Assembly: GCA_900545305.1 (NCBI GenBank)
Contig: UQYD01000020.1
Span: 1 to 31,726 of the forward strand
From: an uncultured Eubacterium sp.
Lineage (GTDB): Bacteria > Bacillota > Clostridia > Lachnospirales > CAG-274
Reading direction: 5' to 3'
DNA length: 31,726 nucleotides
Position numbers and translations under genes: made by a program. Below are positions 26,231-31,726 of this stretch, one piece after another (the first letter of the stretch is position 1; every line of letters starts with the position of its first letter). The notes beneath the pieces are model-generated. The model was not told the DNA's origin and did not search any database. It was given only the letters and a program-made list of their open reading frames with translations.

Positions 26231-26384
26231 TGAAAGGAGGTGGTTTATTGAAGTGCAACTGTAATACAATACAGGTAAGGAAATAGAGCAAGGGGCTTTA
26301 AAGAATGTTCAAAACACTGTCTGTATTTGTTATTGAATATGGACAGGCTGTTTGTAGAAAAGGTGAACACAGGAGGTGTTTAAA
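26231..26384 (+). repeat. 150-bp interspersed repeat, copy B
   Basis: Second copy of the element at 22968-23116. It keeps AAAGGAGG and the 12-codon TTG frame (MKCNCNTIQVRK), and the hairpin with one G-to-T change that still allows pairing (GTCTGT/ACAGGC). It has an extra 5 bases inside the hairpin loop. It lies directly before the second immunity-like gene. Confidence 0.8.
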
Positions 26385-26420
26385 TACCTTTTTTAATAAA
26401 GAGAAGGGTGGTTTATATAA

Positions 26421-27047
26421 ATGAAAAAATACATAAAGATAATAAGTGCTGTTGTTATTTGTTTTATTATTGCTTTTAGTATGCTATTTCTGGCTAAAAA
26501 AGTATACTATAAAGTTAAAAATATAAGACAAGAAAGACGAATTATAGAAAAGAATAAATACAGTTTACTACAGAATATTCAAAAATTAACAGAAACAAAA
26601 CCTGAGTCAATAACATTACAGGAACTTACTGACTTTGAGTGGGACTATGTATATGATTTTAAAGGATATACTGACTCAGATTATATAGAAAAAGTTATAG
26701 GTATGAAAAGTGTTTATCCATTGTACTTTAAAGGAGATAGTGATGAAACAAGTGTTCTATTTATGAATAAGGGAAAAATAGTATGCTATCTAGGTGGACA
26801 TATTTATGACTTAAAGTGTAGAATTTGGTTGAATTTGGGACCTAATAGTAATTATAGAGGTGCAAGATTCAAATATCAAGATATTCATACTATTGCCGTT
26901 AAATATGGAGATTACACATATTTAACATTAGCAAATAAAGACATATTAAACGATTATGTAAAAAGCTATGGAGAAGGGGCTATAGTTTATACAAAAGATG
27001 GCGGAAAACATTGGTTAAAAAAATGGGAAAAATATACACCTAATTAA
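26421..27047 (+). CDS. Membrane-anchored small protein, paralogue 2 (immunity candidate)
   Basis: A 208-residue relative of the protein at 25496. The N-terminal membrane segment (about 7-25), the basic linker and the LTDFEWDYVYDFKGYTDSDYIEKVIG pattern are shared almost residue for residue. The outer domain diverges after LFMNKGKIVCYLGG, which is the pattern expected when paralogues adapt to different partners. AAGGGTGG precedes the ATG. Copy B of the 150-bp repeat lies directly upstream. The next gene starts 16 bases later and is probably co-transcribed. Immunity is inferred from context only. Confidence 0.75.
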   Translation: MKKYIKIISAVVICFIIAFSMLFLAKKVYYKVKNIRQERRIIEKNKYSLLQNIQKLTETKPESITLQELTDFEWDYVYDFKGYTDSDYIEKVIGMKSVYPLYFKGDSDETSVLFMNKGKIVCYLGGHIYDLKCRIWLNLGPNSNYRGARFKYQDIHTIAVKYGDYTYLTLANKDILNDYVKSYGEGAIVYTKDGGKHWLKKWEKYTPN

Positions 27048-27063
27048 TAGAGGAGAATACAAA

Positions 27064-28011
27064 ATGAAAAAGACATTAAAGATATTTTGCTGTGTATTAG
27101 CTGTTTGTTCTGTTAATGTTGGGGTAGTGAAAGCTGATACAATTAATAATGAAGAACTTTGGGAAACCTTTCAAGAAAAAAGAGAAAATATTATATCTAA
27201 AATTATAATAGACGAAGGTGCAGAGGTCAAAGGAGTATATTTTTCTTCTCATTTTGAAGAGGAGAAAGATAAACGTCTCTGGCAAGATGGAAAATTTCTT
27301 GTAAAAATGAATATAACAAAAAAACAGTCAGAAAATATATTTGAAGATATAGTAAAAAAAATATGGCATGGCGAAAGATGGTTTAGAGATTTAGAAAAAG
27401 AGCCATTAACAGAAGAGGAATTAGAGTCATTAAATAAAAATAAAATGGATGAAATGGAAAAATATTATTATAGTCCTCTTGGTATGAGTGTTAAGGAAAA
27501 GATAGAAAGTAGATATACGGGGGGAATGGATATTAGGGATAAATCTATAGATGAAGATGGGACAATTCATACACCTATAGGTAGTAGAATTGAAGAAATA
27601 GTTACAGTAAATTTATCAGAAAGTAAGGATATATTGTATTATCAAGGAGGAATTTACAGAAGAAGTTATGAAAATATAATAAATGCCGTAGCTGGAGAAA
27701 GTAAGATTAGAATTAATAGTAAAGATTATGACTTAAATTCCTCTATAACATTAAGTAACGGAACAATGTATATTCCGGAAGATGGAGTAAAAATAATATT
27801 AGACCGTTACGGTAAGGAGATAGATAGCCAATTAAGTAGTGTTTGTAAGGAGATTGACGGTATAAACTATTATCCTTATAGAAATGTAATTAATGCTGGA
27901 GAAGATAATACAAATCAGATTTTCTTCGATTTAGACACAAAAATGGCATCTTCTTTATCAATGAATTTATCAGAGGCACGAGATACAGTTTTTGGCTTGT
28001 TTTATGACTAA
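27064..28011 (+). CDS. Exported protein with copper-amine-oxidase-like stalk domain
   Basis: Residues 1-24 form a signal peptide. Residues of about 30-200 are not recognised; they are helical and highly charged, with the aromatic stretch KIWHGERWFRDLEKEPL. Residues of about 214-279 (KIRINSKDYDLNSSITLSNGTMYIPEDGVKIILDRYG, INYYPYRNVINA) resemble the copper amine oxidase N-terminal-like domain, which in Clostridia is a wall-associated module and does not indicate an oxidase. AGAGGAG lies before the ATG, 16 bases after the immunity-like gene, and a terminator follows. It closes the toxin island. It may be another surface or immunity component; the function is unknown. Confidence 0.75.
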   Translation: MKKTLKIFCCVLAVCSVNVGVVKADTINNEELWETFQEKRENIISKIIIDEGAEVKGVYFSSHFEEEKDKRLWQDGKFLVKMNITKKQSENIFEDIVKKIWHGERWFRDLEKEPLTEEELESLNKNKMDEMEKYYYSPLGMSVKEKIESRYTGGMDIRDKSIDEDGTIHTPIGSRIEEIVTVNLSESKDILYYQGGIYRRSYENIINAVAGESKIRINSKDYDLNSSITLSNGTMYIPEDGVKIILDRYGKEIDSQLSSVCKEIDGINYYPYRNVINAGEDNTNQIFFDLDTKMASSLSMNLSEARDTVFGLFYD

Positions 28012-28050
28012 TACAAGGTATGGACATTGTACAGATAATGAACAATATAC

Positions 28051-28090
28051 AAAAGGCAAGACAAAGGAATTAAACCTTGTCTTGCCTTTT
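28051..28090. terminator. Bidirectional terminator closing the toxin island
   Basis: AAAAGGCAAGACAA (28051-28064) pairs with TTGTCTTGCCTTTT (28077-28090), a 14-bp stem with A and T runs at the ends, between convergent genes. Confidence 0.92.
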
Positions 28091-28094
28091 AGCT

Positions 28095-29003
28095 TTATAA
28101 ATTATTTGATAAATAAGTCTTAATATTATCCAAAACTTTTTTAGTTAAAAGGCCGTAGGCTTGCTTAGTCATACCGGCAGATTTTTTAGCACATAAAACA
28201 TTTGGATAGTTTATTAATTCTTTTGCATTGTCGCCAATAGCTCCTTCAGTATCACAGCAATAGTAATTATCTTTACAATCTAACCAATTTTTTAAGGCTT
28301 CTGAGTCAGATGCAGGACCTATAGAAGTATTGAACAATATCTTTTTGTTGCCTAATTGTTTGAATTCTTCGTCATTAAGTAAAATTACATTCTTATTTAA
28401 ACAAGCAAAAACTACCTGACTTTCTTTTAAGAGCTGATGAAATTCTTTGTATTGAATACCCTGTTGTTCTTTTTCAAGCTTTCTTGTACGACTGTAGTAT
28501 GAAACATCAGAACCCATAAATTTAAGTGCATCAGCAATCATACCACCACTTACGCCAAGACCTATAATACCTACCTTTAAATCTGTTAACTCTAAAGGAA
28601 GTTCATTCCAAAGAGGAAAATCAAATCCATGAAGTATTCTGATAAGTTGGTACATAACATATTCTACAACACCTCTGTCCCCATAGTCACGAATACCTAA
28701 AACAGTAATTCCTTTAGTACGGGCAAAAGCTATATCTACATTTGCACTTTCTTCTGAATAAAGACTGCAACACATACCAACATATTTTATATTAGGGCAT
28801 TTTTCTAATATATCCTTATTTATTCTAGTTGCGTAGCTTACCAAAACACCGTCAGCATTACCAATTCTATTTATTATTTCTGTATCGTCTTTAGGATAGT
28901 CACTATAGAAAATTACTTCATCAGCATAATTTTTTAATTCTTCTCTACCACTGTCAATTATACTTACTGGGTCAATAGCAACAATTTTTTTGAATTTTTT
29001 CAT
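28095..29003 (-). CDS. D-isomer 2-hydroxyacid dehydrogenase-like protein with altered active site
   Basis: The fold is that of NAD-dependent 2-hydroxyacid dehydrogenases: an N-terminal substrate half, the loop VEYVMYQLIRIL, and the NAD motif GIIGLGVSGGMIAD (Gly148, 150, 153). However, the catalytic arginine in the usual NTSRG is Ile228 (NTSIG), and the catalytic histidine of the PHIAG segment is replaced in AKKSAGMT (Ser275). Only the glutamate (Glu253, DTEGA) is recognisable. It may act on another substrate or bind NAD without this chemistry. The length of 302 residues is slightly short for the family. It lies 13 bases behind the aspartate-dehydrogenase-like gene and is co-transcribed with it. 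Confidence 0.8.
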   Translation of the reverse strand: MKKFKKIVAIDPVSIIDSGREELKNYADEVIFYSDYPKDDTEIINRIGNADGVLVSYATRINKDILEKCPNIKYVGMCCSLYSEESANVDIAFARTKGITVLGIRDYGDRGVVEYVMYQLIRILHGFDFPLWNELPLELTDLKVGIIGLGVSGGMIADALKFMGSDVSYYSRTRKLEKEQQGIQYKEFHQLLKESQVVFACLNKNVILLNDEEFKQLGNKKILFNTSIGPASDSEALKNWLDCKDNYYCCDTEGAIGDNAKELINYPNVLCAKKSAGMTKQAYGLLTKKVLDNIKTYLSNNL

Positions 29004-29016
29004 ATTTTTTCTCCCT

Positions 29017-29802
29017 TTAAAAAACTATAGGCGAAACTATATTTTGAAGTAAAGCAACAATACTCCAACCGGCAATAGCACTTGTAGAAGAATAAATATC
29101 TACCACAGCCTTAACTCCCTCTATTTCAGCTGTGATTTTGTGGTCATCTCCTACCATATTTGGTACACTATGTATATTAACTTGTGTATTTTCAGCTCCG
29201 GCTGTTGCTAAAGAGGCTGCTACAGCTACATTAACTTTTGTAGGTAAAAGACTTATTGCCTTTTTAGCATTTCCGTCAAATACTTCCTTTTCATCAGTAT
29301 CAATCATTAACTGGTCATTGAATAAAGGTGTTCCTTTTAATGATTCAGGACCTTTTCTTGTTTCAATTCCAGATTTTACTTTTCCCATTAATGATACAGT
29401 TCTAAGAATATCAAATCCACCAATAGCACCTGACGCAATATGTACCTTTGTGTTATTTTGTATTGCTGTTTCTTTTACTTTATTATAAAATTCTTCATCA
29501 GCAAATGCACCAATAGATAATACGGCAAAGTTACAATTAGAAGAAAGAATTTTTAAAGCATAATCACAAACAGCCTGTCCAGATGCTGCCTCTGCAATAT
29601 AGTCAGGTTTTAATTCTAATAATTCGTCAATATTATTGCATAGTTTACACTTGCCTTTTTGTGATAATTCTTCAGCAGATTTTGAATTTCTACCAAGTAC
29701 ACCTACAAGTTCATATTCCTTTAACAATCCATTGTTGTAGGCATCTACAATTATATTACTTAAATAGCCACAGCCAATAATTCCAAGTTTCAATTTAGTC
29801 AT
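29017..29802 (-). CDS. L-aspartate dehydrogenase-like protein (NadX/DUF108)
   Basis: NadX-type enzymes oxidise L-aspartate to iminoaspartate with NAD(P), feeding NAD synthesis or amino-acid turnover. The Rossmann motif is GIIGCGYLS (8-16). EAASGQAVCDY (71-81), LSIGAFAD, ASGAIGGFD (123-131), FDGNAKKAISLLPTKVNVA and DDHKITAEIEG (His221, the expected active-site histidine) follow the family order. The NPKTS segment of typical NadX reads SSTSAIAGWS, so the substrate could differ. The length of 261 residues is normal. GGGAGG lies before the ATG. No nadA, nadB or nadC is nearby; the partner is a 2-hydroxyacid dehydrogenase-like gene. Confidence 0.82.
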   Translation of the reverse strand: MTKLKLGIIGCGYLSNIIVDAYNNGLLKEYELVGVLGRNSKSAEELSQKGKCKLCNNIDELLELKPDYIAEAASGQAVCDYALKILSSNCNFAVLSIGAFADEEFYNKVKETAIQNNTKVHIASGAIGGFDILRTVSLMGKVKSGIETRKGPESLKGTPLFNDQLMIDTDEKEVFDGNAKKAISLLPTKVNVAVAASLATAGAENTQVNIHSVPNMVGDDHKITAEIEGVKAVVDIYSSTSAIAGWSIVALLQNIVSPIVF

Positions 29803-29852
29803 TTTGATATACCTCCCTTTAGTTTTTGATAAAATATCGCAACAACTATGCT

Positions 29853-29861
29853 ATTATAACA
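29853..29861 (-). promoter_or_regulatory. Extended -10 promoter of the aspartate dehydrogenase operon
   Basis: On the - strand TGTTATAAT gives a perfect TATAAT with the TGn extension. The -35 region is weak. The leader is about 45 bases. Confidence 0.55.
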
Positions 29862-29918
29862 TAATTCTAACTTTAATTTTAAAGTATATACTTCATAAAT
29901 TCTTAATAAATTAAAGTA

Positions 29919-29949
29919 TTGACCTGTAGTTTACTCTAAGGTTTATAAT
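29919..29949 (+). promoter_or_regulatory. MerR-type promoter (19-bp spacer) of the aldo/keto reductase gene
   Basis: TTGACC (29919-29924), a 19-base spacer and TATAAT (29944-29949). The spacer holds CCTGTAGT-TT-ACTCTAAGG, an imperfect dyad whose right half is like MerR-family half-sites. A long spacer with a dyad is the hallmark of promoters twisted into activity by MerR regulators. Confidence 0.65.
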
Positions 29950-29980
29950 AATATTACAAAACATTATAAGGAGTGGTTTC

Positions 29981-31105
29981 ATGAAGAAATTAGGTTTTGG
30001 TTGTATGCGTTTGCCTATTACTGACCAGAATAATCAGACAAGTGTTGATTTTCAGCAGTTCTGTGATATGGTTGATAGTTTTATAGAGCAGGGCTTTACA
30101 TACTTTGATACAGCTTATATGTATCATGATTTTAAGAGTGAAGAATTTGTAAGAGAAGCTTTAGTAAAGCGTCATTCAAGAGATTCTTTTACTTTGGCAA
30201 CAAAAATGCCAACAATGTTCTTGAAGAAAGAAGAAGATTTGGAAAGAATATTCAATGAGCAGTTAGAAAAATGTGGTGTAGAATACTTTGATTATTATCT
30301 TCTTCACAACTTAAATGCTATTAATTATCCTATTGCAGAAAAGTTTGATGCCTTTGATTTTATTATGAAAAAGAAAGCAGAAGGCAAAATTAAGCATATA
30401 GGTTTTTCATATCATGATAATGCAGAATTATTAGAAGAAATTTTAACTAAGCACCCAGAAGTAGATTTTGTTCAGTTACAGATTAATTATCTTGATTGGA
30501 ATAGCGAGGGCATACAGTCTGGTAAGTGTTATAATGTTGCTACAAAGCATAATAAGCCTGTTGTAGTAATGGAACCAATAAAGGGTGGCACACTTATTAA
30601 TATTCCAGATGAGGCAAAAACACTTCTTACTGAAACAGACCCTAATTTGTCAATAGCATCTTGGGCAGTTAGATTTGCAGCTAGTCTTGATAATGTTATG
30701 GTTGTATTAAGTGGTATGTCTAATTTTGAACAACTTAAAGATAACACAAGCTATATGAGAGAATTTAAGCCTCTTAACGAAAAGGAACAAGAAGTAATCA
30801 AGAAGGTTACAGATGTTATCACAAAGTCAATAGCAGTTCCTTGCACAGCCTGTCGTTATTGTGTAAAGGGTTGTCCAAAAAATATTGAAATTCCAACATA
30901 CTTCAGCTTGTACAATGAAGAAATGAGAATGAATAAGGACAAGAAACTTCCATTCACACCTCAGACAGTATACTATGCTAATTATATTAAAAGCTATGGT
31001 AAGGCATCTGATTGTGTAGCCTGTCACCAGTGTGAAAAGAGCTGTCCTCAGCATATCAAGATTGTAGATATGCTTAAAAAGGTTGCAGGAGTATTTGAAG
31101 CTTAG
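29981..31105 (+). CDS. Aldo/keto reductase with C-terminal 2x[4Fe-4S] domain
   Basis: The N-terminal barrel has the aldo/keto reductase residues: FDTAYMYHD (Asp43, Tyr48), LATKM (Lys75) and YYLLHN (His109), with the NAD(P)-binding part VVMEPIKGG and VVLSGMSN. Residues 288-298 (Cys288, 291, 294, 298) and 345-355 (Cys345, 348, 351, 355) each form CxxCxxCxxxCP, binding two [4Fe-4S] clusters. This ferredoxin-fused form is common in anaerobes and is thought to pass electrons between NAD(P)H, ferredoxin and small carbonyl compounds; the substrate is unknown. AAGGAG precedes the ATG. The MerR-type promoter suggests induction by an electrophile or aldehyde; no MerR gene lies in the window. Confidence 0.93.
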   Translation: MKKLGFGCMRLPITDQNNQTSVDFQQFCDMVDSFIEQGFTYFDTAYMYHDFKSEEFVREALVKRHSRDSFTLATKMPTMFLKKEEDLERIFNEQLEKCGVEYFDYYLLHNLNAINYPIAEKFDAFDFIMKKKAEGKIKHIGFSYHDNAELLEEILTKHPEVDFVQLQINYLDWNSEGIQSGKCYNVATKHNKPVVVMEPIKGGTLINIPDEAKTLLTETDPNLSIASWAVRFAASLDNVMVVLSGMSNFEQLKDNTSYMREFKPLNEKEQEVIKKVTDVITKSIAVPCTACRYCVKGCPKNIEIPTYFSLYNEEMRMNKDKKLPFTPQTVYYANYIKSYGKASDCVACHQCEKSCPQHIKIVDMLKKVAGVFEA

Positions 31106-31107
31106 TT

Positions 31108-31136
31108 TTGACAAAAAATGAATTTTGTGGTAACTT
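31108..31136 (+). promoter_or_regulatory. Probable promoter of the DUF3842 gene
   Basis: A perfect TTGACA (31108-31113), a 17-base spacer and TAACTT (31131-31136) with a TGG extension. The leader then carries a nested hairpin (GTAACT/AGTTAC around GACAT/ATGTC). Confidence 0.5.
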
Positions 31137-31209
31137 AGTACAGACATATGAAATGTCAGATAGTTACAGTCAATTCTGAATTTATATAGATTTTTGAAAG
31201 GGTTATTTT

Positions 31210-31614
31210 ATGAAAATTCTAGTCATAGATGGACAGGGTGGAGGAATAGGCAGACAGCTTGTTACAGCTATAAAAAATAATTGCAGAGATGTAGAGATTA
31301 CAGCTGTAGGAACTAATTCTATTGCTACATCAGCTATGCTTAAAGCTGGTGCAGATATAGGTGCAACAGGAGAAAATCCGGTTGTGGTAGGCTGTAGAAA
31401 TGCAGATGTCATAGTTGGACCTATTGCCATAGTTGTAGCTGATGCACTATATGGTGAAATTACACCTAAAATGGCAGTTGCAGTGGGACAGAGTAGTGCG
31501 AAGAAAATATTTATTCCTGTAAATCACTGTAATAACTATATAGCTGGAGTGCCTGATACAGATTTAAATAGCCTTATTAAAAATGTAGTAGATACAATTA
31601 CAAATATGAAATAA
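31210..31614 (+). CDS. DUF3842 family protein
   Basis: The 134-residue product opens with a Rossmann-like MKILVIDGQGGGIGRQL, and continues with VGTNSIATSAMLKAGADIGATGENPVVV, ADVIVGPIAIVVADALYGEITPKMA and FIPVNHCNNYIAGV, the pattern of the uncharacterised DUF3842 family found in anaerobic Clostridia. The glycine-rich start suggests nucleotide binding. One cysteine lies in each of the conserved stretches VVGCRNADV and PVNHCNN, which could bind a metal or react. The function is unknown. AAAGGG lies before the ATG, and a long terminator follows. Confidence 0.85.
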   Translation: MKILVIDGQGGGIGRQLVTAIKNNCRDVEITAVGTNSIATSAMLKAGADIGATGENPVVVGCRNADVIVGPIAIVVADALYGEITPKMAVAVGQSSAKKIFIPVNHCNNYIAGVPDTDLNSLIKNVVDTITNMK

Positions 31615-31622
31615 ATTTTATT

Positions 31623-31677
31623 GCCATGAAGACAATTTTAAAATACATTAGAGTATTTTTGTCTTTGTGGCTTTTTT
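31623..31677 (+). terminator. Rho-independent terminator after DUF3842
   Basis: A 13-bp stem with two G-T pairs (31623-31635 with 31659-31671), an inner AATAC/GTATT helix and six T at 31672-31677. Confidence 0.9.
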
Positions 31678-31703
31678 ATTATAAAAATTAAAGGAGAATA
31701 GTT

Positions 31704-31726
31704 ATGACTCTTAAAGAATTTTTTAC
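31704..31726 (+). CDS. Start of a gene running off the window
   Basis: AAGGAG at 31691-31696 sits seven bases before an ATG; only MTLKEFFT is visible. Nothing can be said about its function. Confidence 0.6.

Noticed and set aside
27064..28011. A true copper amine oxidase
   Set aside because: Only the small stalk-like domain is present; the catalytic domain and its topaquinone tyrosine are absent.
29132..29488. 118-codon frame on the + strand inside the aspartate dehydrogenase-like gene
   Set aside because: Overlaps a well-supported - strand gene and has no family features.

Overview
The window is AT-rich, densely coded DNA from an anaerobic, endospore-forming Clostridia member, probably Lachnospirales-like. 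The signs are SpoIVB, a DnaD/DnaC pair, a T-box leader, a ferredoxin-type aldo/keto reductase, DUF3842 and strong AGGAGG ribosome sites. No tRNA, rRNA, CRISPR array or transposase was seen.

Layout. 1-5403 is core genome on the + strand: the tail of a probable scpB, a D-Ala-D-Ala carboxypeptidase, an RluB-type pseudouridine synthase, spoIVB, and then dnaD with a DnaC/DnaI-like loader. 5472-6361 is a promoter-to-terminator unit with a Nudix hydrolase and a small acidic membrane protein. 6385-7689 is a secreted CE12-type esterase with an S-layer-like tail. A threefold array of hairpins (7738-7938) follows, then DegV, a T-box leader (probable proline specifier) with proB, and a secreted M13 metallopeptidase. 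12454-14168 (- strand) holds ldh, with two Rex-like operators in front, and a low-molecular-weight tyrosine phosphatase.

14486-28011 is the accessory part: a surface polymorphic-toxin island. A secreted three-repeat beta protein and a 1945-residue RHS/YD-repeat protein form an operon. The RHS protein ends in an HExxH metallopeptidase toxin resembling M91. An exported S-layer-like protein follows as an immunity candidate. Next comes an orphan RHS end: 1428 bp of the core repeated, with a different toxin tip carrying DAFRH and MDLHNN motifs and no proper start. After it lie a decayed remnant and two intact copies of a membrane-anchored small protein (immunity candidates), a 150-bp interspersed repeat, and an exported protein with a copper-amine-oxidase-like stalk domain. 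The first 1124 bp of the RHS duplication look identical and the last ~300 bp have drifted, which points to recent recombination or gene conversion that can swap toxin tips.

28051-31726 returns to metabolism: a - strand operon of aspartate-dehydrogenase-like and 2-hydroxyacid-dehydrogenase-like proteins (the latter lacking two catalytic residues), a [4Fe-4S] aldo/keto reductase behind a 19-bp-spacer MerR-type promoter, DUF3842, and the start of a further gene. All calls come from reading the sequence; no database search was possible.
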